Of a stretch of 17,848 bases of DNA, positions 16,907 to 17,848 are shown piece after piece. This DNA is from Anaerolineae bacterium. GTDB taxonomy: Bacteria; Chloroflexota; Anaerolineae; 4572-78; J111. The stretch spans positions 1 to 17,848 of the forward strand of contig JAGRCC010000346.1 of the NCBI GenBank assembly GCA_020433785.1, read 5' to 3'. Each line of letters starts with the position of its first letter. Position 1 is the stretch's first letter. The notes under the pieces are model-generated. The model was not told where the DNA came from. It ran no database searches and was given only the letters and a program-made list of their open reading frames with translations. The translations under genes and the position numbers were made by a program.

Positions 16907-16944
16907 AGTTTTATCTACAAAATATAGACAAATTATCGAAAGCA
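16901..16944. promoter_or_regulatory. Candidate CarH-type operator: four 11-bp direct repeats
   Basis: Contiguous 11-mers on the plus strand: TGTCAAAGTTT (16901), TATCTACAAAA (16912), TATAGACAAAT (16923) and TATCGAAAGCA (16934). They share TnT(C/A)nA(C/A). As I recall, Thermus CarH binds three 11-bp direct repeats of TnnACA type overlapping the -35; units two and three match TnnACA exactly and unit four differs in one base. Unit one covers the -35 of the regulator promoter. The array ends 72 bp before the uvrC start. Function is inferred from layout. Confidence 0.5.
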
Positions 16945-16980
16945 AAACAAATAGAACGATCGAATTATCAACGAAGCTTT

Positions 16981-17007
16981 TTGCCAGACCTCAACCTGTG
17001 GTAAAAT
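16981..17007 (+). promoter_or_regulatory. Promoter of uvrC
   Basis: TTGCCA (16981-16986; 5 of 6) and TAAAAT (17002-17007; 5 of 6), the latter preceded by TGG, making an extended -10. The spacer is short (15 bp), so the -10 and its extension probably dominate. Transcription should begin about 17013-17014, only 3-4 nt before the ATG, so the message would be nearly leaderless. Confidence 0.5.
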
Positions 17008-17016
17008 ATCGGCACT

Positions 17017-17848
17017 ATGCTGTCCCCCAAAATTGAGCAAATTCTAAAAACATTACCGTCCAAACCGGGTGTCTACCTGCATAAAAATGCCCATGGCAAA
17101 GTAATCTACGTGGGCAAGGCCGTCAACCTGAAAAACCGGGTGCGATCCTATTTCCATCAATCGGCCCAACTCAATGCCAAGACGCGCCGCCTGGTGGAAG
17201 AAATCGCCGATATCGAGTTCATCGTCGCCGAGAGCGAACTCGAAGCGCTGCTGTTGGAAAACACGCTGATCAAAAAGAACCAGCCGCGCTTCAACGTGCG
17301 TCTCAAGGACGATAAGCGGTATCCCTATATCAAAGTTCACTGGCAAGATCCCTTCCCACGCGTAACCACCACCCGCCGCCTGCAAAACGACGGCGCTCGC
17401 TATTTTGGGCCTTACACCGCCGCCTGGGCCGCCTACCAAACACTCGATCTGGTGCGCAAGATTTTTCCTTACCTAACCTGCACCCGCACGATCGACGGCA
17501 ACGATAGCCGAGCCTGTCTTTACTACCACATTGGCCGCTGCGCCGCGCCCTGTATCGGCGTGGTCAATCAGGCCGAATATCGGGCCATCATCGATCAGCT
17601 CTGCGACTTTCTCAACGGCAACACCGAGCCGGTCGTGGCCGACCTGCGCCGCCAAATGGACCAGGCCGCCGAAAATCTGGATTTCGAGCGAGCCGCCCAA
17701 ATTCGTGACCAAATCAAGGCCATCGACCAGATCGTGGAGAAACAAAAGGTGATCAACGCCAGCACCGTCGATGAGGACGTGATCGCCTTTGCCCAGGCCG
17801 AAGGCGACGCCTGTGTCCAGGTGTTTTTCATTCGCAACGGCAAACTGG
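17017..17848 (+). CDS. uvrC: Excinuclease ABC subunit C, 3' partial
   Basis: UvrC makes the dual incisions in bacterial nucleotide excision repair, acting with UvrAB on UV photoproducts and bulky lesions. The first 277 residues are present and the frame runs off the right edge. The GIY-YIG nuclease domain is at about 12-90 (PGVYLHKN, VIYVGKAVNLKNRVRSYF, ELEALLLENTLIKKNQPRFN). Four cysteines, C155, C167, C175 and C179 (spacing C-x11-C-x7-C-x3-C), match the cluster reported to hold an iron-sulfur cluster in E. coli UvrC. A UVR (UvrB-contact) motif covers about 205-240 (LDFERAAQIRDQIKAI). The C-terminal RNase H-like nuclease and HhH parts lie outside the window. ATG at 17017 fits the family N-terminus; no Shine-Dalgarno precedes it. 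It is divergent from the MerR/B12 regulator across 247 bp. Confidence 0.96.
   Translation, partial: MLSPKIEQILKTLPSKPGVYLHKNAHGKVIYVGKAVNLKNRVRSYFHQSAQLNAKTRRLVEEIADIEFIVAESELEALLLENTLIKKNQPRFNVRLKDDKRYPYIKVHWQDPFPRVTTTRRLQNDGARYFGPYTAAWAAYQTLDLVRKIFPYLTCTRTIDGNDSRACLYYHIGRCAAPCIGVVNQAEYRAIIDQLCDFLNGNTEPVVADLRRQMDQAAENLDFERAAQIRDQIKAIDQIVEKQKVINASTVDEDVIAFAQAEGDACVQVFFIRNGKL

Overview
The window looks like chromosomal DNA of a Chloroflexota bacterium, probably an Anaerolineae or Ardenticatenia relative. This is inferred from long secreted proteins with Pro/Thr-rich stalks, a LysM protein with a TPT-type linker, DUF11, PKD and tandem-95 surface repeats, kinases of the GAF/PAS/coiled-coil type, frequent GTG starts and balanced base composition. 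No rRNA, tRNA, CRISPR array, transposase or phage gene was seen.

Layout. The left third is on the + strand. It holds a Cache-HAMP-PAS histidine kinase cut by the left edge (1-2220), a regulatory gap with an extended -10 promoter, and a two-gene operon for very large surface proteins (2469-5048 and 5072-8593). That operon ends at a perfect bidirectional terminator (8641-8677). From there to 16769 all genes are on the - strand. In their order of transcription they are a MerR/B12-binding regulator (16769-15444), an unknown membrane-anchored protein (15094-14462), a photolyase (14465-13011), a 7TM-GAF-PAS kinase-like protein (12856-10007) and a LysM-TIG protein (9963-8698). The + strand resumes at 17017 with uvrC, cut by the right edge.

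How the genes may work together. The right third reads as a light/UV response module. The MerR-like protein carries the Wx9EH motif and the lower-ligand His of the CarH/LitR B12 photoreceptors, plus an unrecognised C-terminal extension of about 125 residues. It is divergent from uvrC (nucleotide excision repair). It lies upstream, on the same strand, of an unknown membrane protein whose stop overlaps the photolyase start (ATGA). Its own promoter (TTGACA-17-TAAGAT) is overlapped by an array of 11-bp direct repeats of TAT(C/A)nA(C/A)A type, which resembles the CarH operator layout known from Thermus. This module, with its candidate operator and unknown partner, is the most interesting part of the window.

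The middle kinase-like protein has an intact-looking ATP-binding region but Gln in place of the phospho-accepting His, so it may be a pseudokinase or scaffold. It is followed after 43 bp by a cell-surface LysM-TIG protein. An 80-bp palindrome pair between the MerR and membrane-protein genes looks like a REPIN-type repeat.
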